Below the pieces are notes generated by a model. It did no database searches and was not told the DNA's origin. It saw only the letters and a program-made list of their open reading frames with translations. Positions 19,701 through 32,785 of a stretch of 64,000 nucleotides of DNA are shown in pieces. The position numbers and the translations under genes were made by a program. Source of the DNA: Paramacrobiotus metropolitanus (taxonomy: Eukaryota > Tardigrada > Eutardigrada > Parachela > Macrobiotidae); contig NW_026570265.1 in assembly GCF_019649055.1 (NCBI RefSeq), positions 620,001-684,000 of the forward strand, read 5' to 3'. The number at the start of each line of letters is the position of its first letter. The stretch's first letter is position 1.

Positions 19701-22700
19701 TGTGGTTTGCCGAAACTACGACACTACTGTACTGTGGCAGAATGCAGACATGCTCCTACGACTGTTACAGAACATATCACTATAACTCTATAAGCAATTT
19801 ACAAACCTGTAAATCTTGGCTTAGCTCATAAACAGCACTTCGATATTCTCGGGAATAACGCCGTCTGATGACACCAGCAGCGGTAGGGTGGTTATCGTTC
19901 CGATTAACTCCGATCGAAAAATTGAAAACGGGATGCACTGGGTACTGATCCAGGAAAGCGGATTTGGGACGGACTGGGGCAGCAGTGCCTGCAGCCGGAT
20001 GAAGAGGCACGAGAACACCGTTCTTATTAATCCACTGTCCGTTGTCTGCAGTTCGTGAGCGAGGTATTCCTTCGGCGCTAAGACACAAGGGCAACTTAGT
20101 GGGCAACTTAGTACAAGATGGAATCCAAATGCCGATTTCGGATTTCTCAACAAATCAATCCAAAATTCCAAACACACATCAGAGTGATACGATCATATGA
20201 CCACGCAACAATTCTACTGTTTCGATTGGCACGAAAAAAAACTTACCAATTTACCACAGAAACTACTTATCAATTCAAATAAAAAAACTAATTTTCCTTC
20301 AGTATTAACAGTCAAGGAAGTTGGTTCATGTAAACTGGTTCTGCTATAAAAGCACGACTCTCAAAAGACCACAACAAACGATACTGATATTACTGAGGTA
20401 CCGTACTTACAGCTTACGGTACGATCGAAGAGCGGCTGCATGCTCTCGTGACACGATCGGCCATTCAAAACGCGTGGGGAACGTGTACTGTACTACACTT
20501 GCTGATGCCGTTAATGTACTGCCCGACTGATTAAAGGCGTATTCGGTTATTTCCCGAAACGGTTGATTAAACTTCGTTATCAACTATTTCGACGGATATT
20601 GAAAATATTTGTTAATCTGTAGATGTAAACTTTGGTATAAAATTATCAGTGGGGCACATATATGTTACAGTCTTACAGACAAGTTACAACGAAACACGCT
20701 TAAACTATTTAATTGTACTGACATTATAATACGACAGTAGAAGTATTATAATTAGTCGAAACCATTGGCAGATGAGCGCCCTCGTCTTTGTCCATCAGAA
20801 AAATTACTCGTATTCAACAATTCTTAAATCTTTGAAACATATATTGACAAGATGAAAAAGCAATGGCAGAGTATCGTCATGCTTTTTTCAGACTCATGAT
20901 GATGGTATTACTGGTGTATCGCGCAGTCGTACGATATGCGAGCCAACGGAGCAGCCGAAACATAATATAGTCTATATAGCGCAATGATTTCGCCTTTCGG
21001 CGTCCGCAAATTACGTGTTTTAAGACCACTTATGGAGGTTTAATCACGAACTTTTCTGTTAGCGATTATCGACAACATCAACGTTAACGCATAATCAAAA
21101 AAATTTTGGCAGGAAAAAAGAAACGGAATATTCAGAATCTACACAGTAACGTACTGCTGCTTAGTACTCGTACAAAAACTACCGGTATACTAGTACTTAT
21201 AGATATCACCATAAATAAAATAATATAACTAAACTGACTAATATTACTAAATATTTACTAAACCAGCTAATATTAGCTTAGAAATAAAAGTATTACGATA
21301 TCAACTACCAAAGAAGAATCATTTTAATTTAAGGACTTCAGTACGGCGTGTATGTATACGGTGTACCAAATGCTTACACGGTATTCAATTAAGTTAATAT
21401 CAGTGCACCGCTCTCTAGAACGAGATTGAAGCACAATATGGTTCTATCATCTTTGTGCAGCATTCAACAAGTTATGAATTAGCGTGATCAGCAAAATTAA
21501 AAAACACTACAAATATGCTTGCTCTATAGAAATGTAAAAACCACCTTCTTTCGTTAATACGATTAAGTGCACAGACGCGTACAACGGGGAAAATCTTGGG
21601 CCACAAACTTAGAATTACGCCATACCGCGAGACCACATCAGCGGAGTGGACACTTTGGGACTTAAGTTAACAGACGGTAACAGCAATCAGCAAATAAATA
21701 TTTGAACGTAAATTATTATTTACTCAAGTTTATAACGAACGAGCTGGTTTTCTGTATAGCATATCATTTATTACAGTATCTATATGCAACACATGACAAT
21801 AAGTACATTATAACTCAGCCGGCATAAACCGAAACCGCAAAAAAAAACAGTTTGTTGTTAAAGTCTGAACTCACTGCAAGTAGAACCGATCGATCTTACG
21901 CAAATCATGTCGAATTTTTTACGGGTTACGTGACGTATGCTGCTAATTTCTTAACACTACCGTAAAAAAATTTTCAGAGGAAAACAACTTTTGCAATTGG
22001 GATTGCTGACGCACAATCTGACACTCGCAGCCGTATTGGCGCTTGATTGCCGCGCAATACAACTGCGATATTATCGCAGTAAGAGAAAATACACTAGTAG
22101 TTTATTAATTTTCAGAAAAGATAAATTTAACGTAAGCAGTATTAAACCGTAAGGACAATAATCATATATAATGTGACTCATAATCATATAAGAATGATGA
22201 CAATAATCATATATAATGTATCACGGTTAGTCGGTTATCACCAAGCAAGAATAACCTTTAATTTGTGCAACATTTTTTTGTATATCGTTTAACTCTACCG
22301 AGATTGATGTTGTCAGAGGTACTAAAACCCTTCGAAAACGAGTTGCAAAAGATTTTCCTTACAATTAAGCAAAATATTCGTGACCAGGGCGCAGATCAGT
22401 CGGATCAGCTGTTAATTATTCTTGGGTTGCACAAAGAATGCCAGGCATTCAATGCGCACATTAAAAACGTAACCGGTAGGTACAGTTCTTTGCTCCGCGC
22501 TCTAGGTAGTGATTTGCTAAATTTCAGCGTCTGTCTTATGATCATTTTCGGTAATAAACTACTGCACAAAGCGCTGTTTCATTTTAATATTGCTCAAGGA
22601 GATTTACGAGAGCAATCGCATAATTCTCCATAGCACTCGTCTGGCGCGTGTAACTGATTTCACTTACACTTCTTACTCTTGTGTCATCGCGCAAAGTCAA

Positions 22701-25700
22701 AAAAAGAACAAGTTACTCGTATATTGCAAGCTTTGAAAACTGCTTGCGCTATTATACAAATTATAAAAGCGAAAGAATCTACTTACGTGTGGTCGGTTTA
22801 TCTGATTGTGAGCATAAGCTTTTCATAGGCTTTTATCATTACAGAGCCAATCCTCTATCAGTTATATGCAACAATAATTTGAATTAATTAATTAAAAAGG
22901 GTACATCAAATATCTAGTAAGCTGTGCGTTAAACTTACCATAATAATTATCTTATTTAAACTTAACACAAATCGGTGCACTGACGTTCACAAGAGTACGA
23001 CAACTTACCAGACTGGATCCGGTGCGAAATGCTATGACGTACCGACACAAAATCAACGATTGCTATTTTTATGGAATGTATGCATTCTGCTCAAACTTTT
23101 AACAATAAAAAACTAGAAATAAAATCAAGTATCGATTAATAGAAGTATGGTTAAAATTTGAGCAGGCGACTTTCAGGCTTTGCTCTTTGCGCTGTGCGTG
23201 TAACATATATTTCGAATTTCCGACACAAAATAGCACCGTTGAAAACGGTTTTGTAACTAGAATCCGTCGAAGAGCAACGGCACCAAGTTATGGTTAATCC
23301 ATTAACATTAGTTCGGTTATATCCGTAGATGGGGCGGCAGATGGTCAGCCAGCCAGCCATACATGCAGCACTATTAATATTTTCGGCGTATACTGAATTG
23401 TGTGGTCCAGTAGTATGTAAGTCAATATGAAATCCCTAGTTTAGACGTGCGGAACAGATACTCTGCTGCGAGAATATCAGACGATTGCGACGATGTTCCG
23501 CACGATGGCTATCTACTGCACAGGGGCAAATGGGACTAATTGCTGACCGGTCATTTGAGTGCACGCGTCTGCCAGGAATTAATAAACTGTCTGCCAGACA
23601 TTTAGAGGAAAACGCTTTAATCCTAGCCGCAGTCGGTTTGTTTATAATTACCACACCTCGCGGTCAGCGTTTACCTGTCGTGCTGGACGATAAAATTTAT
23701 GCACTGCATCTCTCACATGAAACACACACATATAAATAATTGTGACATAATACAAAGCATGCAGTTCTATTCCATAATTACGTTGAACCGTACAGCGGTA
23801 CAATCATTTTAGTTGTACTCGTACACAAAAAATCATCTGGTATGTTGTGTAGCATCTCTATAGTTATATTAAAAGAATAAACCTTCCCCATAAAAGCCAG
23901 TGATCGACATATCTACCAAACAAACCGACTTACCTGTGCCGAATTTCGAAAAACTGTAAATGAGATAAAGACATTCTTTTTTCTTTCCACAATCAAAAAT
24001 ATCAACAGAAGATATTGTAGTGGAGGTATAAAAAAATGTTTAGATAGCTGTTAACTCAAAATTAATTAATTTAAGCTACCGACGTGCAACTGTGGACCAG
24101 GTCTGTGGTTACTTAACGGGCAAGATCGTGCTGTTACACTCGTAATTATTTACTACAGATAGGCACTTACGAAGTTACAATTGCTTTTAAAATTATAAGC
24201 GCATTTACAACTAAGTTTCGTAGGTATATCTCGTATAGCACAGAGCTTTATGTCACTGATCAGATGGGATTTTTCAATGTTCTCAATCCATGTTCTCAGT
24301 TCTTACATATTGTTAGCAATATACTTTGTACCCTCGTATAAGGTTGCAAACCATATAATAAAACTGCAAAAGCAATGTCCCGTACGCTTGATAAAACAAC
24401 ATGTAAAGCCGACTTGGTTCCAATTTTCAAAGAGCACTTGAAATAATTTTAGAATGCTTTCAGATAATTACCTGAATATCATGGAAAAGTCTGATTCGAT
24501 CAGTAATACTGGCGCACGAGTGCTGGAGTCTGTATATAAACAGTGTGCTCCTGATACAACGTATCCGGCGGCATAGCCACAGTTGTGCCAGCGTAACCAT
24601 TAAGTAATGACTATGCTCCATATATGTCCCGGCAGCAATGGGGTTTCTCTTGTGAAATTGATAAATATTCATTGTATGCCAAACGGAATAAGTAACCGTT
24701 TTGTTTACCGAATGGCCGAGACCTACAGCATCTGGCGGTTATTAGCAACTCTGTACACAAACCGATTTCAATCCAGCCAGTTTGGAGTATTCATCAATTA
24801 TCATCTTCTTCACGTCGATATAATTTTATCTATACTTTTACAGAATATGCGGTCGCTACCGTTTTGCGCATATACAAGTACATATGCGATATGCCCACAG
24901 TTCCACACAGGACCACACTCATCCCGTCCATGTCCAGTTATTTGCAGCAAGCCATATGCTGCCATAAAGCTTCTTAATTACCAGAATAGATTTGGCTGCA
25001 TGTTTTATAAAGTAAGCACCCTATAATTACGAATTATGAGAGAATGTTTGCACGCAATAATTCGTTACTCTACTCCTTAAGGAAGCGAGTGACTCGTGCT
25101 AGCAAATACTTATGTTAACGTAAATTTTACCACGCATGTATATTTCCTGTTTGTTACCATCCCACTTATTTTTTACCTTTCACACATTTAATTTTTAGAT
25201 GCGTATTAACTCACGTACACTTATTGCGAAAATCTCAGCAAAGAAAACAATGATCTCCTCCATAATGTTTATTAAATTATTTTTATAATTGAAAATATAA
25301 GAGAACGGAGCATCCGTAAATTTTTTATAAAACGTGTTCGGTTAAAGAGAAATATTATAACAGATGCCAGTATATTATCAAGAGCAGCACCGTACCGGCG
25401 AAGCCTGGTTTGCATTCTAAACTTCCAAATCATAAATCTTCGCTTTCTCAACCGTTGTTAAGGCTGCTAGCTCTGAGAGAAACCTTAACAATACCAGTTT
25501 AACAGGCTTAACAGCCTAGAAAGGCAGTTAAGTGATTATACAATTATACTGTACAGTAATTTTTAATGAAATCGACTACCATGAATTGTTAACACAAATG
25601 TATGCCAGATTGCATTATATATTTACAACATTTCTTTATAATGGGGCGCAAATTTATTCGTAAAAGAGTAGTGCATTAAAGCAATTTCCAGAATGGATAA

Positions 25701-26053
25701 ACATCGCAGTTTGCTTGGGTTATATACGATCAGCTGAATATTTAATCTATTATTGAAATAAAGAATAACTAGTACTACTAAACCAATAAGCTCAATATAA
25801 TACTGCTAGTTAAAATTAATTTTCTGTTCGCAGTGTGACCCACGCGCGAGGGTTCACAAAACTATGTTGAGTACATACCCATATCTCTGATTTGCACATA
25901 CGCTTAAGCTTACCTCCAGCTCCTGCGACCCAAACGATCGAACGACACTTTTCGTGCGTTGGCCACTTCCCTTGGGGATGTACTTAAAGAATCTACATTT
26001 TCAATATCAGTAGGAAAGGATCTTCTCCTGCGAGGATTGGAACGATATCCCAT
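13729..26053 (-). CDS. IQSEC: IQSEC/BRAG (Schizo/Loner) Arf guanine-nucleotide exchange factor
   Basis: Activates Arf GTPases (Arf6 in the family) at the plasma membrane and synapse. Eight phase-consistent exons give 882 residues: 26053-25914, 20077-19807, 18352-17521, 16698-16500, 16342-16069, 15639-15319, 14525-14178, 13992-13729. In order: a basic N-terminus MGYRSNPRRRRSF; a helix YELSQDLQDKQLELLEKKYG; an IQ motif AALVIQRAYRRYSMQKKF; a long Ser/Thr-rich linker; RRKRQYRVGLNLFNKKPERG; a Sec7 domain with RLPGEAQKIER (the GEAQ glutamate is the catalytic glutamic finger) and LLNTDLHNPSIKKERKMKLE; and an IQSEC-type PH domain (HRRLVCFCRLYEV ... HQREVFLFNDLMVVTK). The tail RIESELEKQQ matches vertebrate IQSECs, but no PDZ-binding motif follows. 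The 5.8 kb first intron is unusually long for this window. Other first exons are possible. Confidence 0.93.
20089..20112 (-). repeat. 12-bp tandem duplication in an IQSEC splice-acceptor tract
   Basis: GGGCAACTTAGT is repeated exactly at 20089-20100 and 20101-20112. On the minus strand it places two extra CTAAG tetramers within 35 bases upstream of the used acceptor (CTTAG ending at 20078). These could act as branch-point-like or decoy acceptor sites. Confidence 0.6.
22307..22633 (+). CDS. Hypothetical small protein nested in the IQSEC intron
   Basis: ATG at 22307 opens 108 codons. The first 57 residues look like real protein: an amphipathic, charged helical stretch (MLSEVLKPFENELQKIF, then IRDQGADQSDQLLIILG) with balanced codon use unlike the AT-rich surroundings. 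A donor-like G|GTAGGT at 22480 could end the exon there; reading through adds a hydrophobic stretch and a stop. I do not recognise the family. It could be the middle exon of a nested gene or an orphan. Confidence 0.35.
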   Translation: MLSEVLKPFENELQKIFLTIKQNIRDQGADQSDQLLIILGLHKECQAFNAHIKNVTGRYSSLLRALGSDLLNFSVCLMIIFGNKLLHKALFHFNIAQGDLREQSHNSP

Positions 26054-29000
26054 TTTGGGCAAAAGACGTCGGAAAGATCACGGCTAAATGACTTCGGTGC
26101 AGTAACTTCCGGTTGGGTAATGACTGCAGGCCTGGTATGGTTTTCGCAACCCCCCGAACGGGCTATGCTTCGTTACTGATAATCATTCCAGTTAACAAAA
26201 GCTATTGCCGAATTCATGTGGTGCAAAGACTATGATCGAAAAACTTAATGTAGATAAAAACGGATAAAAAAGAACGTCCCAGATAACGGACTCGCGATAA
26301 AGCTATTGTTTTGCGATAAAGCGCTTGTAATTTCCACATCGGTAAGTATCATCAGCATAGTCATAAAGAAACAATATTCTGTTCGAAATCATCAGTTAAT
26401 TTCAGTCATTCGGCATCCCCAAAAAATTACGCAGTCATCTTGCGCATAATTAATTTTTTAGCTGCGCAAAGTATCACATTTCCGTGCTGTTGCAGCAGTA
26501 GTGAAATCGAAGATGCTACCTGTATCTTATTTTGTTAGAAGCAACCAGGAAACATCACGGCAGGAGAAATGCAAGCCTCCTCTTTTTGGCTGTATTGGAT
26601 ATGTAGTACTTAGTTTGTAAATTAAGTCACGAGACCAGTTCTTTGCACTGTGTTTGTATTGTATATTTTTGTATATAGCAGAGTTGGTAAATGCAGGGCC
26701 GTTGGTTGTACGTAGTTCATCTTCCAAAAAACTTTTAAACTCAGGTTTGTAAATCAACTCCCGATAACGTTTGAAAGTCAAAGTGGTCATATTATTTTTG
26801 CATAGCAAGTTGCCCTGGTTTCACTAAGGAACCTTGCAATTTTTATCTTGTCTGTGCAAAAACTGCTGTTCGCCATTCCGACAAAATGTAAGTAAGTATG
26901 GAACTCTTTGGGAGCATCTATAACACGGTACATATCTGTTGCAAAACCGAAAATTCGAAACAGTTGATTCAACCTGCTTGCGAGTTCCGATCGTCAATTT
27001 TTTTCTATTCGCTCATTTAGCTAATGCCAAAAACTGTTCTAATCGTATCCAGCGTATTGAAATTATTATTTATGCCTGCTTGTGTATCCCGCTGATCATA
27101 TACTTGTATGTTGCATTCATGACCCCATCCGCATTGAATATTCTGGATGGGATATTTTGATGCTCGTGTGAATCAATCGTTTACTATGCGTAAAAAGCCG
27201 AAAATAGGAAAGTCGGTCACGACTTCCATGTGAGGATGAGTCATCATTCAGATCCCACTTTGCCGAGCAAAACAAGAAGTTCATCGATTGAATTCTGATC
27301 TACATATTACATTCAATATTGCTTCTATAGTTTTCCCAAAGTCGTATTGCTAGCTTTAAAAACGATACTACGTACATGCGAAAGTGAACAGTACGTATAA
27401 CAAAAAAAAATTATACGAGGCTTATATCTGGTATGAAAACATAATTAGGGGTGTACGCACTTTCCTTGCAAATGTATGCACGAGTAACACGAGCATATTT
27501 TGTGATACGACTGTAATCACTATACTGCAAAGACTGAAAAGTAACACTTTAATTGAAAACTTCTTATTTTTAAGGCAACAAAATTTTTAAAGTTATGCAC
27601 TTGATAAATTATTTCACGCAGGCGCTGACGGGCTATTTTTTTAGGTTTGGGAGAGGGAAACAGGTTACGGCCGTAAAATCACTATGACAAGATATTACTT
27701 TGTATACGAGTATGGTTTAACAGGTAACAAATCTGTTTTCCGCCGTGCATTTAATTATAATAAGTACCGCTATCAATGTCAAGCGGTAATCTGTGCACAT
27801 TTTATCGTTAGTCGTGCTACGTAAATCATGATCACGGTTTCATAATAATAATTCCGTTTCTTAAAGTTGTAAGAATTGCGCACCTGCAGTGCTTGCAACC
27901 GTATATAAGACCGCCTATACTCTGCTCCAGGTTTTCTATAAAATGTCTACGGCAGTACAAGTGTAAACAATAATTAAATTCTGTTTCTCCTAACACGCTG
28001 GATTTTACAAACTTAACCATTTTGTATGCCTTACTTCCGCACTGTCATTTTGATATCGTATCTTCAAATTTTTATCAAAAATGTTAATGAATGCGATATG
28101 ATATTAAAACAGTGAAAATAAAACTATTTAACGTACCAATACAGAGGACAAGTCGAAGAGGGCACTCACATACCGAAGCACCATTTCACTCGATACGCGG
28201 ACATTATGTAGACAGTTTCTTACCTGCTTTTCTTTCTCATTTGAATGGAATCGCAACAGATGGGTGGCTTTGTATCGCATTTCACGTTTAGTGTTCCCAT
28301 ATTTGCACAGCTCTGTTCGGAAAACATTTGATGCGAAATGTCATGGAAGTAAACAGTATGAATATATATGTACTGGCTGCGGGGTCCTTAAACGTTAGCG
28401 CTGCTGTCCCGGCATGTCAACACCTTCCGGAAGCAGTAAAAACGGTAGCCGATTATACAATATTTGACTGCTCTGTGTCGAGCTTGACCACGTTTTTGCA
28501 GATCAGTTTGTTGATAAAACAATGGCACAACAGCAGATAATTATCGATACTTGAATCAACAAAACCGCCGCATAAATCTTCTTTGCAAGTGCCAGTAGCG
28601 TTTGTGCAACATAAATTTTTATAATTAAGGTGATCAAATGACACCTTGTATAATCACTACGCTTTAGTTTACAGCAGTAGAAGTGAAATTATAAAAAAAC
28701 ATTCCCTTAATTTTTAAAATTATTTGGCTTTACGTATACTTGTTGCCGCAAAACGATACCACAAACACAATGCAGTTTTGCGCTGAGAAAAAGCTAGATA
28801 TGCAGGCCTCCCAACAGAATTAAGAGTGGCAACATGTGAGAAATTACGAGCATTCTTGAGTAAACTGACTGATCTCGGCTTTTGCAAGAGTAATGTCTAC
28901 AAATGTTCCAGAAGACAACTATAGGGACACAGCAAATTTCGGCCATCCGGATATTGATTCTGCATTCCGTTAATGTCATCGCTAAGAGACGTGCGTCTGC

Positions 29001-30492
29001 ATGTGGTCAAGTACGTACGCGCTACAAGCAAAATTCATCTACATTTAAATGAATCAAGCGCCAGTTTAATCTAGTCCGTGTATCAATCTCGGCAAAACCG
29101 CTGTAAAAATACGCCTCAAATAAAATTTATACCGTGCAATGCACGCGTTAAGTAATAACCTTTTAAGCACACAATGCTACTCTCATGCACTTCATCGTGT
29201 GCAGCTCGCGAACACCGGCAACGCATAATTACATAAAAATTTATGCTAAAACAATTGTTGCCACTTTTTCAAATACATCCATGAATTAAATAGATCTGTA
29301 GGCAATTTCCTGGTAAGGTTTTGTAAATCTGCATCTATTACACAACTTATCCATAACCAGTGAAATAAACTTTTTATCGTTCAGTATGGCAACAAATTCT
29401 GCATTAAGATCTTCCACGGCAATCAGTCACACATTATCGGTTAAGTAACGCAGCTGTCAATTTTGATCCATAAGTTAAGAGGAGTTTTTGACACCTTGCA
29501 TCCTTCGTATTTGTTCGGAAATAACTTAGCACTCCGATGTAGGTTTGTATCATAGGGTCGCTTATGAATGCAACTCTGCACTGGGTTAATCTTTCGGCAA
29601 ACTGCCTTTCCGCAAGACAGTTTGTATATATTATGGCACTGCTCTATACAGGGCTCCCAAAATAAGTCAATACTGACACAGCTTGTACATAAAAGCATAA
29701 TAATTAATAAGCATTCATAGCTGCAGTCAGGAACCGCTAGGATTCGGTCATCTTAAAATATCCTGCGATTATTTATTAAGAAGCATCTGTGGTAGCATAC
29801 TCGTACCGTTAACTGTTATCCCACATAAGGGCTTAATTCTTTGCTTTACCACATATGGCAAAACAATTCTCAAAACTTAGCGCGGCATCGGCATTAGCGT
29901 TAACAACTCAATCTGCCTTACTTATAGTTCTGCAACCTGATATGGTTAACGCACTAACGTTCGCATGTTCTCAGTCCCAGAACGGAAAAGGTAAAAAAAT
30001 TATTCTTAGTGGGTAATACCCTACTGGGCTTTGAATTGTTTTCCCGCAGTGCATTATTTTTCGGAAATCAGATGTCCTCGACAATGTGCTCCCATGATAC
30101 ATACAGTACAAATAATTACAATTACGAGTACTATCATGATTTATTATGATAGTACTCGTAAGTATCACGCGCCCCATAAGTATCATCAGTTTTTAACTTT
30201 CATCCACGAGTGCTATAGCATTGCTAAACAATCAAAATAGTTCAGCTCATGATCCATATGTCCTAAAAAATATACACATAAATCCTGGAATTAAAAAAAA
30301 AGAAAACCGGCTGGCACTTCACCGAGATACAATCCGCAGTGCCGGGGTAATTGCGGAAGATCAACTGCATTAACAATTCAACAAAACTAGACTGAGACTT
30401 ATTCTCAACAAACAACGAATTCACTCAAAGCTCTTAACTTGTAAACATATATCATCAGCGACTACATGCAATTAGCAACACTGTCGCGCGCA
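26054..30492. other. 4.4 kb with no supported gene
   Basis: This contains the IQSEC 5' flank (26054-26200, GC-richer, likely promoter and 5'UTR) followed by AT-rich sequence. Many open frames of 60-95 codons occur, but their translations lack recognisable domains and have no phase-consistent splice partners. A perfect hairpin lies at 30122-30161. Confidence 0.5.
30122..30161. repeat. Perfect 16-bp inverted repeat with 8-nt loop
   Basis: Arm TTACGAGTACTATCAT (30122-30137), loop GATTTATT, and an exact complementary arm at 30146-30161. It lies about 330 bp beyond the stop codon of the PTPMT1 gene. It may be a small transposon remnant or a structured transcript end. Confidence 0.6.
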
Positions 30493-31813
30493 TTAGAAAA
30501 TGGGATTTTCCGGCACATCCGGTGCCACCGGTTTTTCCTCGACTTTTTCAGGCCTGTCCGGGTATAACTCATTGTGAAACAGCTGCAAACTCTGCTTTTC
30601 CTTTGGACCCAGCCAAACCTGTGAGCGCTTTCCATGGACAAATTCAACAGCGGAAATAGCGTCCAACCCTTGTGATTTTATCACATAGGCAGCAGCAAAA
30701 TAAGCACTACGGAATCGACCTACAAAGAAATTATTAAAACTGATTACCAGGCCAACTGCGATTATGGCCAACATATCATGATTCATAACACTACTAATAC
30801 ATGTGTTTTTCTTCATAATTTACCACAAAATAATTATTACAACGTTACACACAAAAATAAAGGAAAAAAGAAAGTCACAACTGTAAGTCAGCGCAGTCCG
30901 TTTTCACCGCAGCAGAACATATTGTTATGTTATTTGTTGACAAACAATATTAAATCTAAGCTTTATTAAGCATTTATTTTACTGTCAGCTGTCAAGTAAA
31001 GGTAACGCCTTAATATTACGTAGAGTCTATAACTATTGCGACCTTCAGAAAATTGTAAATGAAAAAGACAAACTGTTACTGTGTAACATTTAATTTTTCA
31101 ATCCCATAGACAAAATATAAACAATCAAAACTATTAAAAGTTGCATTTAACAATACCATAAGGTACCCATTTCGCTAATCTATGTGGCAGAAAATGGACA
31201 AAAGAATTTCCATACATACTAGAAAAAATATCGAGTTACGTTACTGTAGTTTTAAAATTGTTAAAAGCGAAGTAAAACATTATATGATCCAACTCAAAGT
31301 ATGCTCTAGCACACCTGCTTTGCAGTGGACGTAAACAGTCCCGTTTTCCGCGGCAATCTTGTCGATAAACTCGAGTGCTTTCTGGACTTGTTGGCGATTG
31401 GGGACTCCAACGTAATCTAACACAGGTAGTTGCAGAAACTCCACACCGACGTCTGCGTATTCCTGCAGCGTGGGATACCACAGCTGGTTCAGTTCATAAT
31501 CCTCGTTGAAAGAAATCACCCCCTTGAGATTCTCCTTCTTTTTTAATTCAGCTAATACTGATCGAAATGGTAAAGCACCCAAAATTACGTGTTCGTCCAA
31601 CCGATCGTACCATCGTCGTGAGGTAACCTTCTCCGCAGCCAAATTATACGCCAGAGAAGGAAAGAAGAAAACCTTGCGCCACATCGACATCGGCAAATTT
31701 TGCTCTCTTCCAGAAGAGCTGAATGCGATTAAGACAGAGATCGAGATCACAGCTATCGAGAAACAGGAGCAAAAGTAAAACAAATTTCTACGATTGTACA
31801 AAATTAGAGTCAT
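30493..31813 (-). CDS. PTPMT1: PTPMT1-like mitochondrial phosphatase, copy A
   Basis: Family role: dephosphorylates phosphatidylglycerophosphate in cardiolipin synthesis at the inner mitochondrial membrane. Two exons, 31813-31315 and 30719-30493, give 241 residues. The signature HCKAGRFRSAYFAAAY contains the CX5R catalytic loop (Cys and Arg present); the intron splits the Gly codon inside this loop. The general-acid Asp region LPVLDYVGVP and N-terminal WYDRLDEHVILGALPFRS are typical. The first ATG gives a hydrophobic leader (FCSCFSIAVISISVLIAF), fitting a membrane or targeting segment. An internal start at 31690 (MSMWRKVFFFPSLAYN) resembles the human N-terminus and is the alternative. It is paralogous to the gene at 35565-36119. 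Confidence 0.88.
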
Positions 31814-31906
31814 TAATGATTAATATAAACAAGATGCGGCACAAAGCGAAAAACGAAAGTCAATAAAAACATTGTATATCTTGTACAATATATCCACAGC
31901 TTTTAT

Positions 31907-31948
31907 CATAATATTACTAAATACATACTGTAGTTTAGTAATATTATG
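31907..31948. repeat. 15-bp perfect inverted repeat upstream of PTPMT1 copy A
   Basis: CATAATATTACTAAA (31907-31921) pairs with TTTAGTAATATTATG (31934-31948). It lies about 95 bp upstream of the PTPMT1 copy A start and 190 bp upstream of a possible divergent gene. It could be an AT-rich MITE remnant or a cruciform in a shared promoter. Confidence 0.5.
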
Positions 31949-32134
31949 CTTTTATCTATCGATGAACAGTTGAACACTACTTATTACAGAGTACAATACA
32001 CTGAGGGATGTACCATAGGAATGTACCTGTAGGAGCGGTATTTGTTAGCGTCTTATTATTGTTGTTACTTTATTAATAATAATTCTTTTTGTCATTACAG
32101 TATTATTATTATTATACTTAGAATCAGTAAATTA

Positions 32135-32649
32135 ATGGTTAACAACGAAGAGAAAACAAAATTCATTAGGGAACAAATAAAAAAATCTGGAAATGCAGAA
32201 AGTACAAATCAACCACAAAATAAAATTAATAATGGTTTAGATAACAGCTTTGAGCTTACTTATACCGGTATGCTAGTGCGAACGTGAGGGGAGGAAAATA
32301 ATCTGTATAAAAAACAAAGAATACATGTACCGAATACATAACAGATATAAAAAATAAAATATACATGCATCAAAGAGAAACCAGAAATATTCGACTGGAC
32401 ACTGAAAAATAGCGCACCATTCCCGTGCTCACATTTGACTTCTTGATAGACTACTGACCATTTAAATTTAGCTCACAGTATCTGATCCGAAAACAGAAAT
32501 TAGGTACGCAATCTCATTTTGAAATTCTAAAAGCCAATAATTTCGAGATTGCCATTAAGCAGAAAATTACAGAGTACCACCAGCATAATGGTGATGCTTC
32601 ATCAGCCTTCATGATGTCATATCTTATGATTACGGACAGTTATAAGTGA
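32135..32649 (+). CDS. Hypothetical two-exon small protein
   Basis: Exon 32135-32283 ends at an AAC|GTGAGG donor in phase 2. An acceptor TTTAG at 32471 opens exon 32472-32649, which joins in phase and runs to TGA, giving 108 residues. The product is hydrophilic: MVNNEEKTKFIREQIKKSG at the start, an Asn/Gln-rich linker, then helical FEILKANNFEIAIKQKITEY and ending YLMITDSYK. I do not recognise it. The matching phases and ordinary protein character are the support; lack of homology knowledge is the weakness. It is transcribed divergently from PTPMT1 copy A. Confidence 0.35.
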
Positions 32650-32732
32650 GTGATAATGCACTGCAAACTTTCTTGTAACCTGATTTTAGCCTCTATTTAC
32701 TTACAAAGAAGACGTAACAAATCGTTTTACCG

Positions 32733-32785
32733 TAACAAAATAACAAAATAAACACGTAACAAAATAAACGTAACAAAATAAACAA
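32733..32785. repeat. Short tandem repeat of GTAACAAAATAAAC
   Basis: Three to four imperfect copies of a 14-mer (GTAACAAAATAAAC) follow the hypothetical two-exon gene. It is probably simple-repeat expansion in a 3' flank. Confidence 0.6.

Larger units (their letters stand above)
20078..25913. other. IQSEC first intron, 5.8 kb
   Basis: Mostly AT-rich sequence. It holds one plausible small gene on the opposite strand (22307-22633) and a GC-richer patch at about 23440-23740 that is open on both strands and could be an alternative first exon. Small direct repeats at 22150-22225 carry ATAATCATATATAATGT twice. I found no transposon ends. Confidence 0.6.

Noticed and set aside
23436-23739. Open frames on both strands in a GC-richer patch
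   Set aside because: Neither strand gives a recognisable protein. It could be an alternative IQSEC first exon, but no donor can be assigned with confidence.
24607-25026. 139-codon plus-strand open frame in the IQSEC intron
   Set aside because: The translation is patchy with mixed hydrophobic runs and no domain. It looks like chance openness.
26527-26972. Two overlapping minus-strand frames resembling one protein
   Set aside because: They lie in different frames without splice sites to join them and have no recognisable motif.
31506-31778. Plus-strand open frame of 90 codons
   Set aside because: Antisense to PTPMT1 copy A exon 1, which has clear homology.
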